64,000 bases of DNA from NCBI GenBank assembly GCA_002794785.1, contig NBBA01000008.1, forward strand, positions 1,178,001-1,242,000, written 5' to 3'. How positions within the stretch are numbered: the stretch's first letter is position 1; the number at the start of each line of letters is the position of its first letter. Of the stretch, positions 24,219 to 36,545 are shown in pieces. Source of the DNA: Coniferiporia sulphurascens (taxonomy: Eukaryota; Basidiomycota; Agaricomycetes; Hymenochaetales; Hymenochaetaceae). The translations under genes and the position numbers were made by a program. The notes under the pieces are model-generated. The model was given only the letters and a program-made list of their open reading frames with translations, was not told the origin of the DNA and made no database searches.

Positions 24219-24915
24219 GATGATGACAGAGGACTAGGGCCGGAACTGCTGCAGTAATTTTCTCGTACGCAACGAGTCACAGATAGGGGAGAGACCGCAG
24301 AATACGCAGAGAGCAGTGTAAGCTGGAGAGGAGGGAGGACAGAGTGCAAGTACAAGAAGATATGGAGAACACGGCTGCTGCGCAGTGATCGTAGCACACG
24401 CTCCGCAGCCCGAGATCGGCTACACAGCAACTCGTAATTTGACGAGTTTTCTTTTTTTTTTGATGAGCGATTCAACTGAAAGTGCAACATTAACAACGAG
24501 CACCCGCGCATCAGATGAATATCAAATGTTATAGAAAAGCATTAATGAGCAAGACCTACTCTGCGCGCCGCTATCCAGGTATGCCAGGTATCCAGGCACA
24601 TGTAGACATATTACATAATCATAATCCATTCCGGGGCTGTGGCTCAGGCTATCTTGTAAATCCTTCAACGGATCTGCATCGGCCTCAAACTGTCCGAAAT
24701 GAATACTTTACGGAATTACAGAGCGTCAGGGTTAGGGAAATATAATCGAATGGCTACTTATCAGTAGTAAAGTAGTACAAAAGACCTCCAAAAAATAAAA
24801 GTAAGAAGTCCATAAACAAAAACATGTCCTTCCTAGTACTGTAAGTCCCCCTAGTACTATTAGCGACTCGGACGTAAGGAGGGCTTATTAAAAAAACCAA
24901 ACTCTTGAAGTATTA
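24219..24915. other. intergenic
   Basis: This holds the upstream region of the 24.2 kb gene and the 3' region of receptor-like gene A. No coding or RNA feature is supported. Confidence 0.5.
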
Positions 24916-26675
24916 CTAGGCGTCCGACAATGTGTCTGTGGCAAGGTCGTGCGGGGTCTCTCCGTAAGTGTCACTGAGTTCCGGTCCTGCAACATTCCAC
25001 GTTGCTAGCGATATCACATCTGTTGGCCCGTAGTACTCGACGCGTAGCTTTAAGAGGAGATTCGGCGCAAGGAGCGTCATAATCGCCACAGTTAACGTCT
25101 CGTAGGCATTAAGTTGGGTTCCCATAGTTACCGCAATGGGATTCTAGAATTCAATGCATAAGTATGCTAGTATGACGGGACCCGAAAAGGTGTACGTGGA
25201 GTTGTACTCACGTTGGTCATTCTATTATCCTGAGTAACGAAGGATAGGCACATCCCGATGAAGCAGGTTGTAAATATACTGCTTGAGATGAGCGAGGCTT
25301 GCCATAGAACTAAATATAAGTATATGATGCTCACATAGCGAAATACGTCGTTGAATCTTTAGCCATGATTGTAGTAATGTCACGCATCCGAGACTCTGCC
25401 CTGTTTCCCACAGTAAATGAAAGGGCGATACGATCACTTTTTGTCTGCCTGTATTTTATAAGCACCATAACGAAGAGAATAAACTCGACGGTAGAAGCTG
25501 CTAGCCACCCAACACCGGACATAGGTAATATAGATGTTATGCAAGAATACGACACTCCTCCCAAAAGATTGGAAAAATTTCCGACGGATAGTAAGAGTGT
25601 CGCATTGTCTGTAAGTAATGAGCCTTGTAAAAGAGTGTCAGCTACTAGAGAAACCACTTACACGCCAAACCAAGCGGCTGTATAATTGCTATTACAAGTG
25701 AACTGACTGAAAGAAATATTAACAGGGTGAGAACCCTTTTCTTTCTTTCGTACATCGCGTATACACGCATTTGCAGTATAACTGACGTTTCGAAGTTACA
25801 ATCACAACCTGTTATCAGTATAAACTTTTCATAAACTCACTCTCTGCAAGAAGAATAATGAAGGGCCCAGAGCCGACATATAAATACGGCGACCCTAGTA
25901 TGGCCAATCAGCAAACCCTGTATCGGAGGTAGATAATTGGCTCACATATATACAGCCAGTTGTCATACTAAATATTGGATAATTAGCACAGCTCGCTCCC
26001 GACAAGCACGTAAACAAGAGAAAATTACCGCAGAGACGGGCCCCCAGGCGCTCAAGTCATACCAAGCTAACTCAAACAGGTCCAAAATCACGAGGCTATA
26101 ATGAGAACTTGAGCATTTCCTCCTTACGAATATGAATGGAAATGTAGGCCTGGTGACCCTTAATGCGCACATCAAGAATGCGGCACCCGAGTACCTTGTC
26201 TGGAAAACTGACGTTAGAATTGGATCCCAAAGTTATCAAAAGTGAGGCAAAAGCCGTGAAAAATGATACCAACAATCAAATACATCGCCTTGCCAGCGGA
26301 CCATTTTTTCGACTACAATAGCTGTCACCTTGGCGTAAACCTTCAATACGGTCAAGACATACCCAAATATATTCTTTCTGCTCGTTGAAACGAATCAAAT
26401 TGAGTCCACGTTACTATGATTCAATGGAGCTAACCTCTTCTGCGAAGTTCAGAACTTTCGGATGGCCTATCAGAGACTTCGGTTACACAAGCGATAGAGC
26501 GAGGACATACTACAGTAATAGAAAAAACCAGTGATGCAGCAAACTGTCCACGTATGCAATTTTGTTTAAGTGTGTCCTGCACATGAGTCACCATAAACAT
26601 GCCTTGAGTTGCTTTAGAGACTGTGCTCTCCACAGCGTAAAACTCGGGAGTAAAGCAATCTATCACCGACGACAT
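24916..26675 (-). CDS. DUF6533-type seven-helix membrane protein, copy A
   Basis: This is a receptor-like integral membrane protein of the family expanded in Agaricomycetes; the ligand is unknown. The start MSSVIDCFTPEFYAVESTV is followed by many tiny exons. The middle carries a helix ending in VEFILFVMVLIKYRQTK, and the last exon reads LNAYETLTVAIMTLLAPNLL before a hydrophilic tail that stops at 24916. It shares its layout with copies B, C and D but is the most diverged. I could not confirm every splice phase, so a decayed copy is possible. Confidence 0.6.
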
Positions 26676-27382
26676 TCTGGATTTTGCGGAGTACCTCCGG
26701 TACTAGAGTTGTCCGGTCTTCGGGGACTTGGGACTTTGTTTGGGATGGGAGTGAGTAAGTAAAGAGGCGGGGAAAGAACACAGCGTTTATATCATGACGG
26801 CCGCAAGTCATGTCACGGTTTATACTGTAATATATCAATAGCGCTCATATCCGGATCAGGACTGTGACAGTCTGCCAGTGAGATTCCGAGGAGCAAGGAA
26901 TTGACATCAGTTTAGGGATGATGCTTGTGCAGTGTTGTGTTTCTCTGACATCCTGCTACTAGTATCTGAACATGTATATAGTAGGCTATGCACATGGATG
27001 CATGGGATTCCACAGGGGATGACCGTAGTTTGAGAGAGGACGAAAGGAGTTGAGCTCCTGATTCTGTTCTAATGGCATGAAACGTTTCCGACACAACAGG
27101 AGGAAATCTGCCCGTTAAAGTCGCACAGTCCGGGCTCAGTCAAATCACCCGCTATGTGCGTCGGACGGTTACTACAGCATAATCCAGTAATTTCGGCCAT
27201 ATATAGTTTGGGGACTGGCGGCTCTCCTGGAGCTCCTTCTAACCGAAGACAGTCTAGCGATTAACATCTACAAAACGTGAGGTATCATTATACACGTTAT
27301 CACCTCCGAGGGTGAGGGTTGGCATTGCCTGGCAGGTTTTCCCTGCGAAATATGAAATATCGACTTTCAGGAGACAGAATGT
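26676..27382. other. spacer between receptor-like copies A and B
   Basis: No gene. The part near 27300 (cacctccgagggtgagg) is repeated near 29840 at the equivalent place in the next unit, so it belongs to the tandem unit. Confidence 0.5.
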
Positions 27383-29258
27383 TCAAACTATAACAACATC
27401 AGCCTCGGTAAGAATGCCATCATAGCCCGAATGATGTGAGAGCTGCACTTCTAAACGCTGACTGTGTGTCCGTTCATGGGATAGGAGCAGACTTTCCCGT
27501 ACACCTGCGTTGGGATCAAATTCTGCATCTTCATGTGTATCTTCTAATCCTGGTCTTGCCACGTTCCATGTTGCTAGTGAAGTTACCTCGGACGATCCAT
27601 AATATTCCATCCGTAGATTTATAAGGAGATTCGGCGCGAGAAGTGTCATTATCGCGAGAACCATTGTTTGGTATGCGTTCATCTGGCTTGCGATAAATGC
27701 AAGGAACTATTGAGGTTAACATATTACAATTAGATTTCGAAAGCAAAAGAGTATGTTGATTCTCGGTGAATTCGTACTTACAGAACTGTCGGTCTCAATT
27801 TGGGTAATGAAGGAAAGACATACGCCGATGAAACATATGGTGAATATGCTGTACATACGTGGTTAATAAGAGTGCCAGTTCATGTATAATGGAAAGAATC
27901 AGCTCACATAGCAAAATATGTTGCTGAATCCCTGGCCATAACCGCAGGGATGTCGTGTGAATACGCTCTCGACATACTTCCTGGAGTCGATGAAGACACC
28001 ACTCGGTTTTCGTTCGCTTGTCTAGTCTTTCTGAGCACCATTATAAAAAGAATAAATTCCACTAGAGAAGTCACCAGCCAGCCGGCAGACGATATGGGCA
28101 ATGACGAAGTTGTACAAGGATAAACGGGGGGTGCTCTGGCAATCAAGCTCCGTCTTTTAAAAAGATCACAGGCTTTTCCAATGCAAATTTTTTCCGTCAC
28201 CATGTCTACAAAATAATAGCGAACGGTAAGTCTAAGGAGGACCGGCTCAAAAAATACGCTTACATGCGATTCCAAAAGCTTGTACTATATCAACTCCCAA
28301 TGAGATAGACGAAAGAAGTATCATCAAGAAGAGAATTCGTTTCTTCCTCCCATATAATGCATAGACACGCATCTGCAAAATAACTGCGAGGGGATTGCGA
28401 TTATACTGCATCATCAGAGCAAACCTTTTTTGTAGACTTACTCTCTGCAAATAAAATGATGAAGGGTCCAGGACCGATGTAGAGATAGCCCAACAAACCT
28501 ATGGCCAATTAGAAGACTAATTATGAAAGAAAGGAATATGCTTACACAAGTCTGCCGATCTATCGTAAGCCATCTAAAGTTCAAGCATCAACACAAGCTC
28601 GCAAGAGGCACGGAACGTATTGTTCACCCAAGTGCTCTCCGAATCATCCTGAAGGATCCCCACGTCATTCCAAGCCAGTTTGAATATGCTAACAATGACG
28701 AGACTATCTTGGATTTGGAAGGAATTAAAGAGCTTCTCCATGAGAACGACTGTGGTCTATATGTACGTACACCAGGAATGCAGCGCCCGAATATCGTGTC
28801 TGACAAACGGTGCAAAAGTTAGCCGTCGCCCTCGTCGGAGACTAAAATATTAGTGCTAACGAGTAAGTACATCGCCTTTCCAGCAGACCAGTTTCTCGAC
28901 TCCAGAAACGCATTTCAATGTGCTGCGGCCACTTGAACGACAAACTGACCTACCCATATATAATCCTTCTACCCGACAACACAGGTCAGAAGAACTCTGT
29001 TTTATTAAGGATAATCGGAACTGACCTCTTTCGTAAAGTTTAAAGCTTTCGGTGGTCTGTCAGAGCGAGTCACAAAGAGAAGAGTAAGCAAGACCTACCG
29101 CAGTAATAGAAAAAAGCAGTGACACAGGAAACTGCCATACAGTGAGCTTGCTCAACTGTGCCGTATCATGTAGTAGTCCGAGTTTTCATCAACACACCTT
29201 GGATAGCTTTAGCGATTGTGACTTCCAGAGCATAAAATGCACGGTCCGTCTCCCGCAT
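27383..29258 (-). CDS. DUF6533-type seven-helix membrane protein, copy B
   Basis: It starts MRETDRAFYALEVTIAKAIQ. Recognisable exons encode VSCVTAFFYYC, then a segment PKALNFTKE that corresponds to the family's conserved Y-D-x-L...E-V region. After that come the arginine-rich MRVYALYGRKKRILFLMILL and a helix with LVEFILFIMVLRKTRQ. The final exon has MNAYQTMVLAIMTLLAPNLL and a hydrophilic tail with RESLLLSHERTHSQ. It is closely related to copy C and forms a direct tandem repeat of about 2.54 kb with it. The product is predicted to sit in the plasma membrane; the function is unknown. Confidence 0.68.
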
Positions 29259-29923
29259 TCTGGGCTTTCAGGAAACTATACCGGATAGTTTAGCAAAATC
29301 AACAGCGGACGTTTTCCCTTGCCAGCGGGGGGAGAAAAGAGAGAGACGTGAAGAGGTGTCATTCGTATTGAGAATGATGTATCAAGATACAAAGATGCAT
29401 TCCCATGATGACAAGATGCAGTGATGAACCTTGTTAACTCGAGGGGACTGGGAACGGATCTGTTTCAACCGGCACCGGTTACCGCTGGCGATCCTTTTCC
29501 CTTTCGTAGTTATTTCCTTTTTGTTATGCAAACACAGCACCTGCATCTCGAGATTCTCATTCCGACGTCTTGATATGTAAGTGAGCAAGTGAGTAGTAAA
29601 TTTTCTGTACATCAACTTCAGTCTGACGTCTCAATACTATATATTTTGGGCAAATATACAGGTTTCTGAGACTTTCCACCCGCTAAGACTTATTTTACTT
29701 AGAAGTCTCATCACAAATTTTGTTTGTATACCTACTCTAGAATGAAGGAACGGATCTTTCTGTTAACTAGACATCCGATCGATCGCCTACCCTGTGGGGA
29801 TCAAACATCTACACAGCATAAGATACCATACTACAACTCGCCACCTCTGAGGGCGGGGGTTGACGTTGCCTGCCAGGCTTTTCCTGCGAAATACGAAGTA
29901 TCGACTTTATAGGGACGTAATCT
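29259..29923. other. spacer between receptor-like copies B and C
   Basis: No gene. It contains the upstream region of copy B and a 3' block (about 29835-29920) matching that of copy B at about 27300. Confidence 0.5.
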
Positions 29924-31801
29924 CTAAACAGTGACAACTTCGGGACCTCCAGTGAGAATATCGTCATGGTCCGAGTGATGTGAGTACCGCATTTCCAAAT
30001 GTTGACTATGTGTCCGTTCGTGGGTTAGAAGCAGACTTTCCCGTACGCCTGCGTTGGAATCGAATTCTTCTTCTTCACGTGCATCTTCTGATACTGGTAT
30101 TGCCACGTTGAATGTTGCTAATGATGTTGCCTCGGCTGATCCATAATATTCCACCCGTAGATTTATAAGGAGGTCTGGAGCAAGAATCGTAACGACCGTG
30201 ACAACGAATGTTTGGTACGCATTCATCTGGCTTGCAATAAACCCAGAGACCTGTCGTGGGTCAATGTATCGAAATTAGTCATCGGAAAAAAATGACATGA
30301 TGATTTTTGTCGAATTCAGCAGAACGTATACGTACAGAACCTTCGACCTTGATTTGGGCAATGAAGGAAAGACATACGCCAATGAAACATAAGGTGAATA
30401 TGCTGTACATACGTGGTTGATAAGCGCGCCAGTCCCATGTATAATGGCAAAATCAACCCACACAGCAAAATACATTGCTGAATCCCTAGCCATAACTGTA
30501 GTGATGTCGTGTGACTGTGGTCTCGACGTATTTCCTGGAGTCGATGGGGCACCACTCGGTTTTCGTTCACTTGTCTAGTCTTCCTGAGGACCATAACAAA
30601 AAGAATCAATTCCACTAGAGAAGTCGCCAGCCAGCCGATGGGAAGTGATAAAGTCGTACAGGGAGCAGCAACGGCAGGCGCTCTAATAATCAAACCCCGC
30701 GTGTCCAGAATGTCGCAGAGTTCACCGGTGCAGCTAATGTCCGTTGCTCTGCCTACAAAATAAAAAGGAACGGTAAGACTAAACAGGGGCCGGCCCGAAA
30801 AAAGATGCTTACGAGGGATTCGAAACCATTGTAAGACAACCGCTCCAAATGAGACGAACGAAAGAAACACCATCAAAAAAAGAATTCGTTTCTTCCTCCC
30901 ATATAAGGCATAGACACGCATCTGCAAAACAACTACAAGGAGAATTGCGATTAAGTTGCGTCATCAGCGAAGACCTTTTTTTAGTAGACTTACTCTCTGT
31001 GAACCAAATGACGAAGGCTCCAGGACCGGTGTAAAGATTATCCAATAAACCTATGGTCGATTAGAAAACTAAGTACGTGAGGAATGAATACGCTTACACA
31101 AGTTTTTCGTGTCAGCAAAACCCGTCTGAAGTTCAAGCATTAACACAGCGTCGCGGGATACAGATTATAGTGTTCACCCAAACGCTGCCCTGAAGGATCC
31201 CCAGCCCCACGTCGTTCCAAGCCAATTCGAATATGCTAAACGTGATGAGACTATTTTACAGTTTGAGCAAATGGTAGAGCCTCCCTGTAAGAACGATAAT
31301 GGTCTATGCGTACACTAGGTATGCAGCGCCAAAATAGCGAGTCTGACAAGCGGTGCAAAAATTAGCCGTTATTCTCATCAGAGACAAGAGCTGCAGCACT
31401 GACGAGTAAGTACATCGTCTTTCCGGCAGACCGGCCTTTCGACTTCAAAAAATCATCCGGTCAGTAAATCGTGTTGACCTCAATAGTAAAGATACATACC
31501 CATATGTATTCCTTCTGCTCATTAACACGAATCAAGAGAACTGTACATTTAAATAATAATAAAAACTGACCTCTTTTGCAAAGTCTAGAGCTTTCAGATA
31601 GCCTTTCAGCACAAGTCACGACGAAAAGACTAAGCTAGACCTACCGCAGTAATAGAAAAAAAGGGTAATGCAGGAAACTGTTTACTCATTGTGAGCTTAC
31701 TCAACTGCGTATCGTACAGTGTGAGTTTTTACCAACACACCTTGAGCTGCCTTAGCGGTTGTATCTCTAAGAGCATAAAGTGCGGGAACTGTGTCCGACA
31801 T
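29924..31801 (-). CDS. DUF6533-type seven-helix membrane protein, copy C
   Basis: It starts MSDTVPALYALRDTTAKAAQ. Exon fragments read VSCITLFFYYC, GYLKALDFAKE, KEYIW and SKGRSAGKTMYLLV. Together these give the family's signature of a conserved E-x-I-W followed by S-A-G-K-x-M-Y-L. Further on are VLQMRVYALYGRKKRILFLM (about 30.9 kb), a helix LVELILFVMVLRKTRQ, and the last exon 30226-29924 with MNAYQTFVVTVVTILAPDLL and an acidic tail with RESLLLTHERTHSQ. This copy gives the clearest family evidence. I did not verify the phase of every one of its roughly ten introns. Confidence 0.7.
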
Positions 31802-32846
31802 TCTGGGATGTTAGGACAATATACGGGACCTTCTTAGCAAAAATCAGCTAGGAGCGTTTTAAACCGAAGGTGAGGGAAGGAAATAGCATGATGTGAAAAA
31901 TGTCACAGGTTTTTTCGGTAACGGAGGGCCATAAAAACAGTCATTCTTCCAACACGTATCAAGGTACAAAGATGCATTCGATGATGGCAAAATGACGCCC
32001 CGGGTTAACTCGATTGTATACATCAGAGGGCGGTGACCGCCCGGGGTTGATATTGCCAGAATTTAAAGTTAGAATCGAAGCCGGGTACTTACAACACTGG
32101 TGATTATCCCAATGCCCCGCGGGGATTAACCGTGACCTGGTTTGAAGTTAGATCACCTTTGCACACGGCTGGCCTTTTTTTTTCACGAAATGGGGCCTCT
32201 AGATTTCATGTGAGTTGCTGGAAATTCCAGCATCCCTGCACTTCAGCCTTCAGGCAAAGTTACGTAAAAATTTGCCGAAGTCCTTTCTATTGGAGTCTTG
32301 ATAGGCTATTCCAGTGATACTTCGTGATAAGAAAATTTGCGAAAGGTGACCAAGACGACTGAACAGATACAGAAAAAAAAAAACAGAACACCTTGATGTT
32401 GAAGTTCGAGCTCGATGCCGAGACGGCGTCGGAGTTTGAATTATTTTTCGTAGTAATTTTTTTTGTTGTATGCGCGCTCGGTTTCCCTCGCGCGATTATC
32501 TACTGGTTAAACGATATACTTGGATACGGAGTGCATTCGCTCGCGCCGCGAATTGCTGAATTCCAACACTTGGAAGTTTTAAGGACGCGAAACTACGTCT
32601 AGTAACCCAGGGTAAATTCAAATGACGAGAACGAGTTTGAGGGGCAGCAGCGCCAACTTGAAGGGCTGAAAATTCTCGCAGCAGGAGTTACACGTGACAC
32701 GATACATAAGCGTGACTACGCGACGTTACACTACGTGACGTACCGCGACCACCTCAAGTTGAACCACCGTTGAAATTCTTGAACCTACAACTTGGCAACC
32801 GCTGCCGTGACCAGTCGCGGCCAACGATATCTTTACGTCGGTCAAT
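31802..32846. other. divergent intergenic region, receptor-like copy C and FunK1 kinase 1
   Basis: There is no supported gene. The stretch includes a block at about 32017-32060 resembling the 3' flank of the receptor tandem unit, so it may mark the edge of that duplication. It also includes the kinase promoter block described separately. Confidence 0.5.
32710..32750 (+). promoter_or_regulatory. 41-bp conserved promoter block, kinase 1
   Basis: The block contains cgcgacgttac and ctacgtgacgtac, i.e. CRE-like TGACGT and ACGT cores. It recurs at 36391-36431 with one mismatch, 97 bp (here) and 115 bp (there) upstream of the two kinase start codons. Confidence 0.6.
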
Positions 32847-35694
32847 ATGTCTGGCACCCTCGATGGCCCAGTCACACCTCCTCGTGCCCAGGAACTTCGT
32901 CTTCCCACACAGTTGAACGAGGCCGCGTTGAAGGACACCCCTCCAAAAGCTCGCTCTGTTGACCAATCAAGCTACCGGACTGGCACACTCGAAGAAAAAC
33001 GGAGTGCTGTAATCGATGATCTGGGGCATGCTATTCCAGAAATAGACTTACAGTTCTTTCTTGAGAACATATTACCTCCGCTTCGAGATGGCTTCAACCC
33101 CAATGACATTGTTAACACCCTTGTGGAGGACGGAGACATTATAAACGGATATTGGAGGTTATTTGGGAAAGATCCAAAGAATATGCACGGCACACATGAG
33201 CCATTGGTCTTTGGTCAACTTGCTAATCTCTTCGACACGATCGTCCAAGCCGCGAACAAGAGGTCCCACACCCATAGTCAAACCCTTATGCTATGTATGA
33301 AACCAAACTTAGCGCCTTATTCGGAGAAAGGTAGCAAGAACAGGCCCGATGGCTGTATGGTTTTGAAAGACGCCGAAGGCACAAAGTTATCGTGGTATGA
33401 TCTCGGCTTGACCATGGAGGTCAAAAAGTTTGACACGAGGCGCCCTCGCGATGATGTGAGTTTCGGCTTTAAATTGATAGCGCAGAAGGTTAACATATCC
33501 CGCAGAATGTTGGCAAACAAGTGCTCAATATGCAACAACTTATGAGCTTCGATCCTTGTAGACGCTCGGCATTTGGTATTACCATCGAAAACTGTAATAT
33601 GAGGCTGTGGTTTTGCTCTCGATCTGTTGTGTTGGTGAGCAGGAGTTTTAACTTCAGATCGGTAAGGCGCATCTTTTTACGAATGACGTCGCAATTGAGT
33701 TGACGTGGTCGTATAGGCTCACGAAACACTGGTCCGCGTTTTTCTTTCATTCGCCTTCGCGTCCAAGACCGAGTTAGGGTGGGACCCGACAGTCTCCGCC
33801 ACGTTCGAGAACGGTGCTCGTACATTCAGCTTCACAGTTGGAGATCAAGTATTCAAGTCAGTGAAGGTCTTATCAGAAATAGGCGCCGATGCAGTAATTG
33901 GACGGGCGACGAGAGTGTTCATGGTCAAAGGGAAGGACGACAAACTTGCCGTTTTGAAGGACGTCTGGATTGACGACGACCGCGAACCCGAGCATCTTAT
34001 TCACGCGGAAATTCTCACTGACATTGAGAGGAAGTTCGGCGCAGTTGTTAAGAAGAGAGTGGCAAGGTATCTCCTCACTCCGATACTCTTCGATTTCGTG
34101 AAGGTCGACGATCAGATTGATCACACCACCAAAGTGCTAATGCGTGGGGGCACTCCTTCTCTAGAGAACATGTTTGATCTCCTCATTGTGAAACCGTTCC
34201 TCAGTACTAGTGCTGTGCGGTCTAGTACAGGGTATTCACAGACATCGGACCAGATAACTTATAAGGTCATACGCGGGTCTAGGAAGCATCTCCACCACCG
34301 GGTTCATTATAGAGTCGTTTTCAGGGAAATTGGTGTACCGCTGCACCAAGTGAGCAAGTTGTCTGATGTGTTCACCGTGCTAGCGGATGTTTCGGAAGGT
34401 GGGCACCGTCTTTCTTTCTTTGATGTAAGAGCGAAGTGTAACGGTAATAAATACAGTCCTGGAATACATACACGAATGTCGATGGGTGCATCGAGATATC
34501 AGTGTGGGCAATGTCTATTTGTACGACAACGGACGGGGCTTGCTTCGTGGCTTGCTTGGTGATCTAGAGTACGCGAAGAAAACGAGTACCAATGCTAAAC
34601 ATGAAGTCCGGACCGTATGTTATCCTTGCAGAATATGTACGTTACCTGCATTAACGTTACCAACTGTTTAGGGCACAAGGGCCTTCATGGCTATTGAGGT
34701 CGAATCACAAGAGTACAAATTTACGCCTGTGGAGGAAGGAGAGATGCCTGCGGTGACCCGGAAGTACGAAAACCCCATGAAATCCGTTAGGGAACAAGGT
34801 GAATTTAGTGATGCGGGAGAGGAGTTAACTGGCTTAGGTCTGGGCAAGGTGGATAGATCATATGTTGGAGGGAATTTCCATGGCGGGAGCGAGGAACCCA
34901 ACAAAACGAAGGAGGCGGAGGCTCCACATGGAGACCCGGGCAACTCAAAAGAGGATCTGGCTGCGATAATCGAAGGACACGGAGACATAATGAAAGACCC
35001 TAGCGACCAAAGCATAAAACATGATGGTTCTGGGAACGGACCAGAAACTGCGAGCGATGATACTTCTTCCAGTGACAAAGGAGTCGACACTGTCGAGGAG
35101 TTAACCAGGACCATGCAAAACTTAGAGCCCGGTGGTAAGCAGAGCGCGTCCCCGAAATCAGACCGCCTCGTCTACAATCGTCTACACGACATGGAGTCCG
35201 TATGGTGGGCTGCTATCTGGATGCTGTTTCTCCACGAGGACAAATCGGATAAAAGCCGAAGGACAGAGGTGGATAGAATGAATCAAATAGAGGTTGCGAA
35301 TGTGCTCTTTCACCAACTGGATACGTCTGGACGATTCGATTTCTTCATGTCCAAGTTCGTCTTCCAAAGAAAGTCACAATATCTTCCCCAATCATTCAAG
35401 AATATACTTGAACATCCGGGATCTTTAAGAATATTACTCCGCGTTCTGTACACCCGGGCCGAGGCTACTCTTCCGAAAATAAAAATAAAAGTGTTTAAGG
35501 GGTACACGGTTTTTTCAAGAAAGCCTTCTATGCTGCGAGGGATGAATCTTACGGCGTTGAGATCGAACGCATTGGAGAGACATTGGATGAACCACCTCAT
35601 TCGAACAAGCGTAAGGCAGAGGACGACTTACTCCTGTCAGCTGATGCGCGAAAGAGATCACGGTAGGTCTTTTGAAAAACTTGTATGTTCTTGA
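32847..35694 (+). CDS. FunK1-type protein kinase 1 (altered or frameshifted C-terminus)
   Basis: This is a fungal-specific serine/threonine-kinase-like protein. Exons are 32847-33455, 33506-33661, 33717-34398, 34457-34614 and 34672 onward. The N-terminal ~200 residues are the FunK1 leader (IPEIDLQFFLENILPPLRDG). The kinase part has a VIGRAT/VFMVKGK region, VFTVLADVSE, the catalytic loop HRDISVGNVYL (HRD...N) and LLGDLEYAK in the place of DFG. After an acidic insert comes RLVYNRLHDMESVWWAAIWM, another family hallmark. Compared with kinase 2, one G is missing in the run at 35499-35502. The frame therefore ends at 35694 with an unrelated tail instead of at 35666 with KRSR. It forms a direct tandem pair with kinase 2. 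Confidence 0.82.
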
Positions 35695-36545
35695 GCTCAT
35701 TAATTTCGCCTTGATTTTTTTATATTGTGGAAGGAATGTGATTTCAAACGGAAACTAAAGGAATGAAATTGAAGAATATCAGGGAATGAAGCTTACATAT
35801 TGTATAATGATGTGCGCAAGCACAAGGATATACCACGCTCGTTGTAGAACCATTATCGGTATGGCGTTCTCGTTAGCCGGGGTCACCTCAGATTGGATGT
35901 ACCGTATTTTAGTACCTATTTGCACAAAGGACAAACTGTCATCTTTAATTTTCTAAATCCCTTTGAGAGTGAGGACCGTGCGTGATAGTACCAGCTGAAT
36001 GAATTCCTGCGAACTTTATCCGGACCTCTTGAAAAGCGTCCCACCCGCCCAGTCGTTCTTCCGAGTCAGTTTTTTCCAGTGAGTCCATTTCGACCAGGGC
36101 ATGAATTCAATAACTCCGCCCGTGATAGACTCGTACACATGAATCAACGCAAATTGAGTTAGGATCGGCGGAAGGGCGAGTCACGGTGTCTATGCAATAC
36201 GGAGGCTTTATAACGCTGGTGGGGAAACTTGACTTTATTATATGATTAAGAATAAGACTTTTAAATGGGATGAAATAACTAAGAATGGGCCTAATAGCCA
36301 TTTTAAAAATGAAACTAAGTACATAGTATAGAAATGAGAAGTGATAGAACGAGTTTGAGGGCCCGAGGCAGCGGACTGAAAAGCGCGTAAGCGTGACTAC
36401 GCGACGTTACTCTACGTGACGTACCGCGACCGCTGCATCTTCAGGTTGGCATGTTTAAATTTTTGAACCCTACAACGCACACACCCATTTTATAACCACT
36501 ACCGTGTCCAAATTGCGGTCCACGGCATAGTTTACTCCGGCCGAT
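35695..36545. other. spacer between the two FunK1 kinases
   Basis: No gene. The first ~200 bp resemble the flank after kinase 2 (39372-39580), and the last ~200 bp resemble the flank before kinase 1, as expected for a tandem duplication. Confidence 0.55.
36391..36431 (+). promoter_or_regulatory. 41-bp conserved promoter block, kinase 2
   Basis: Second copy of the block at 32710-32750, differing at one base. It lies 115 bp before the ATG at 36546; a TATA-like ttttataacc is at about 36489-36498. Confidence 0.6.
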
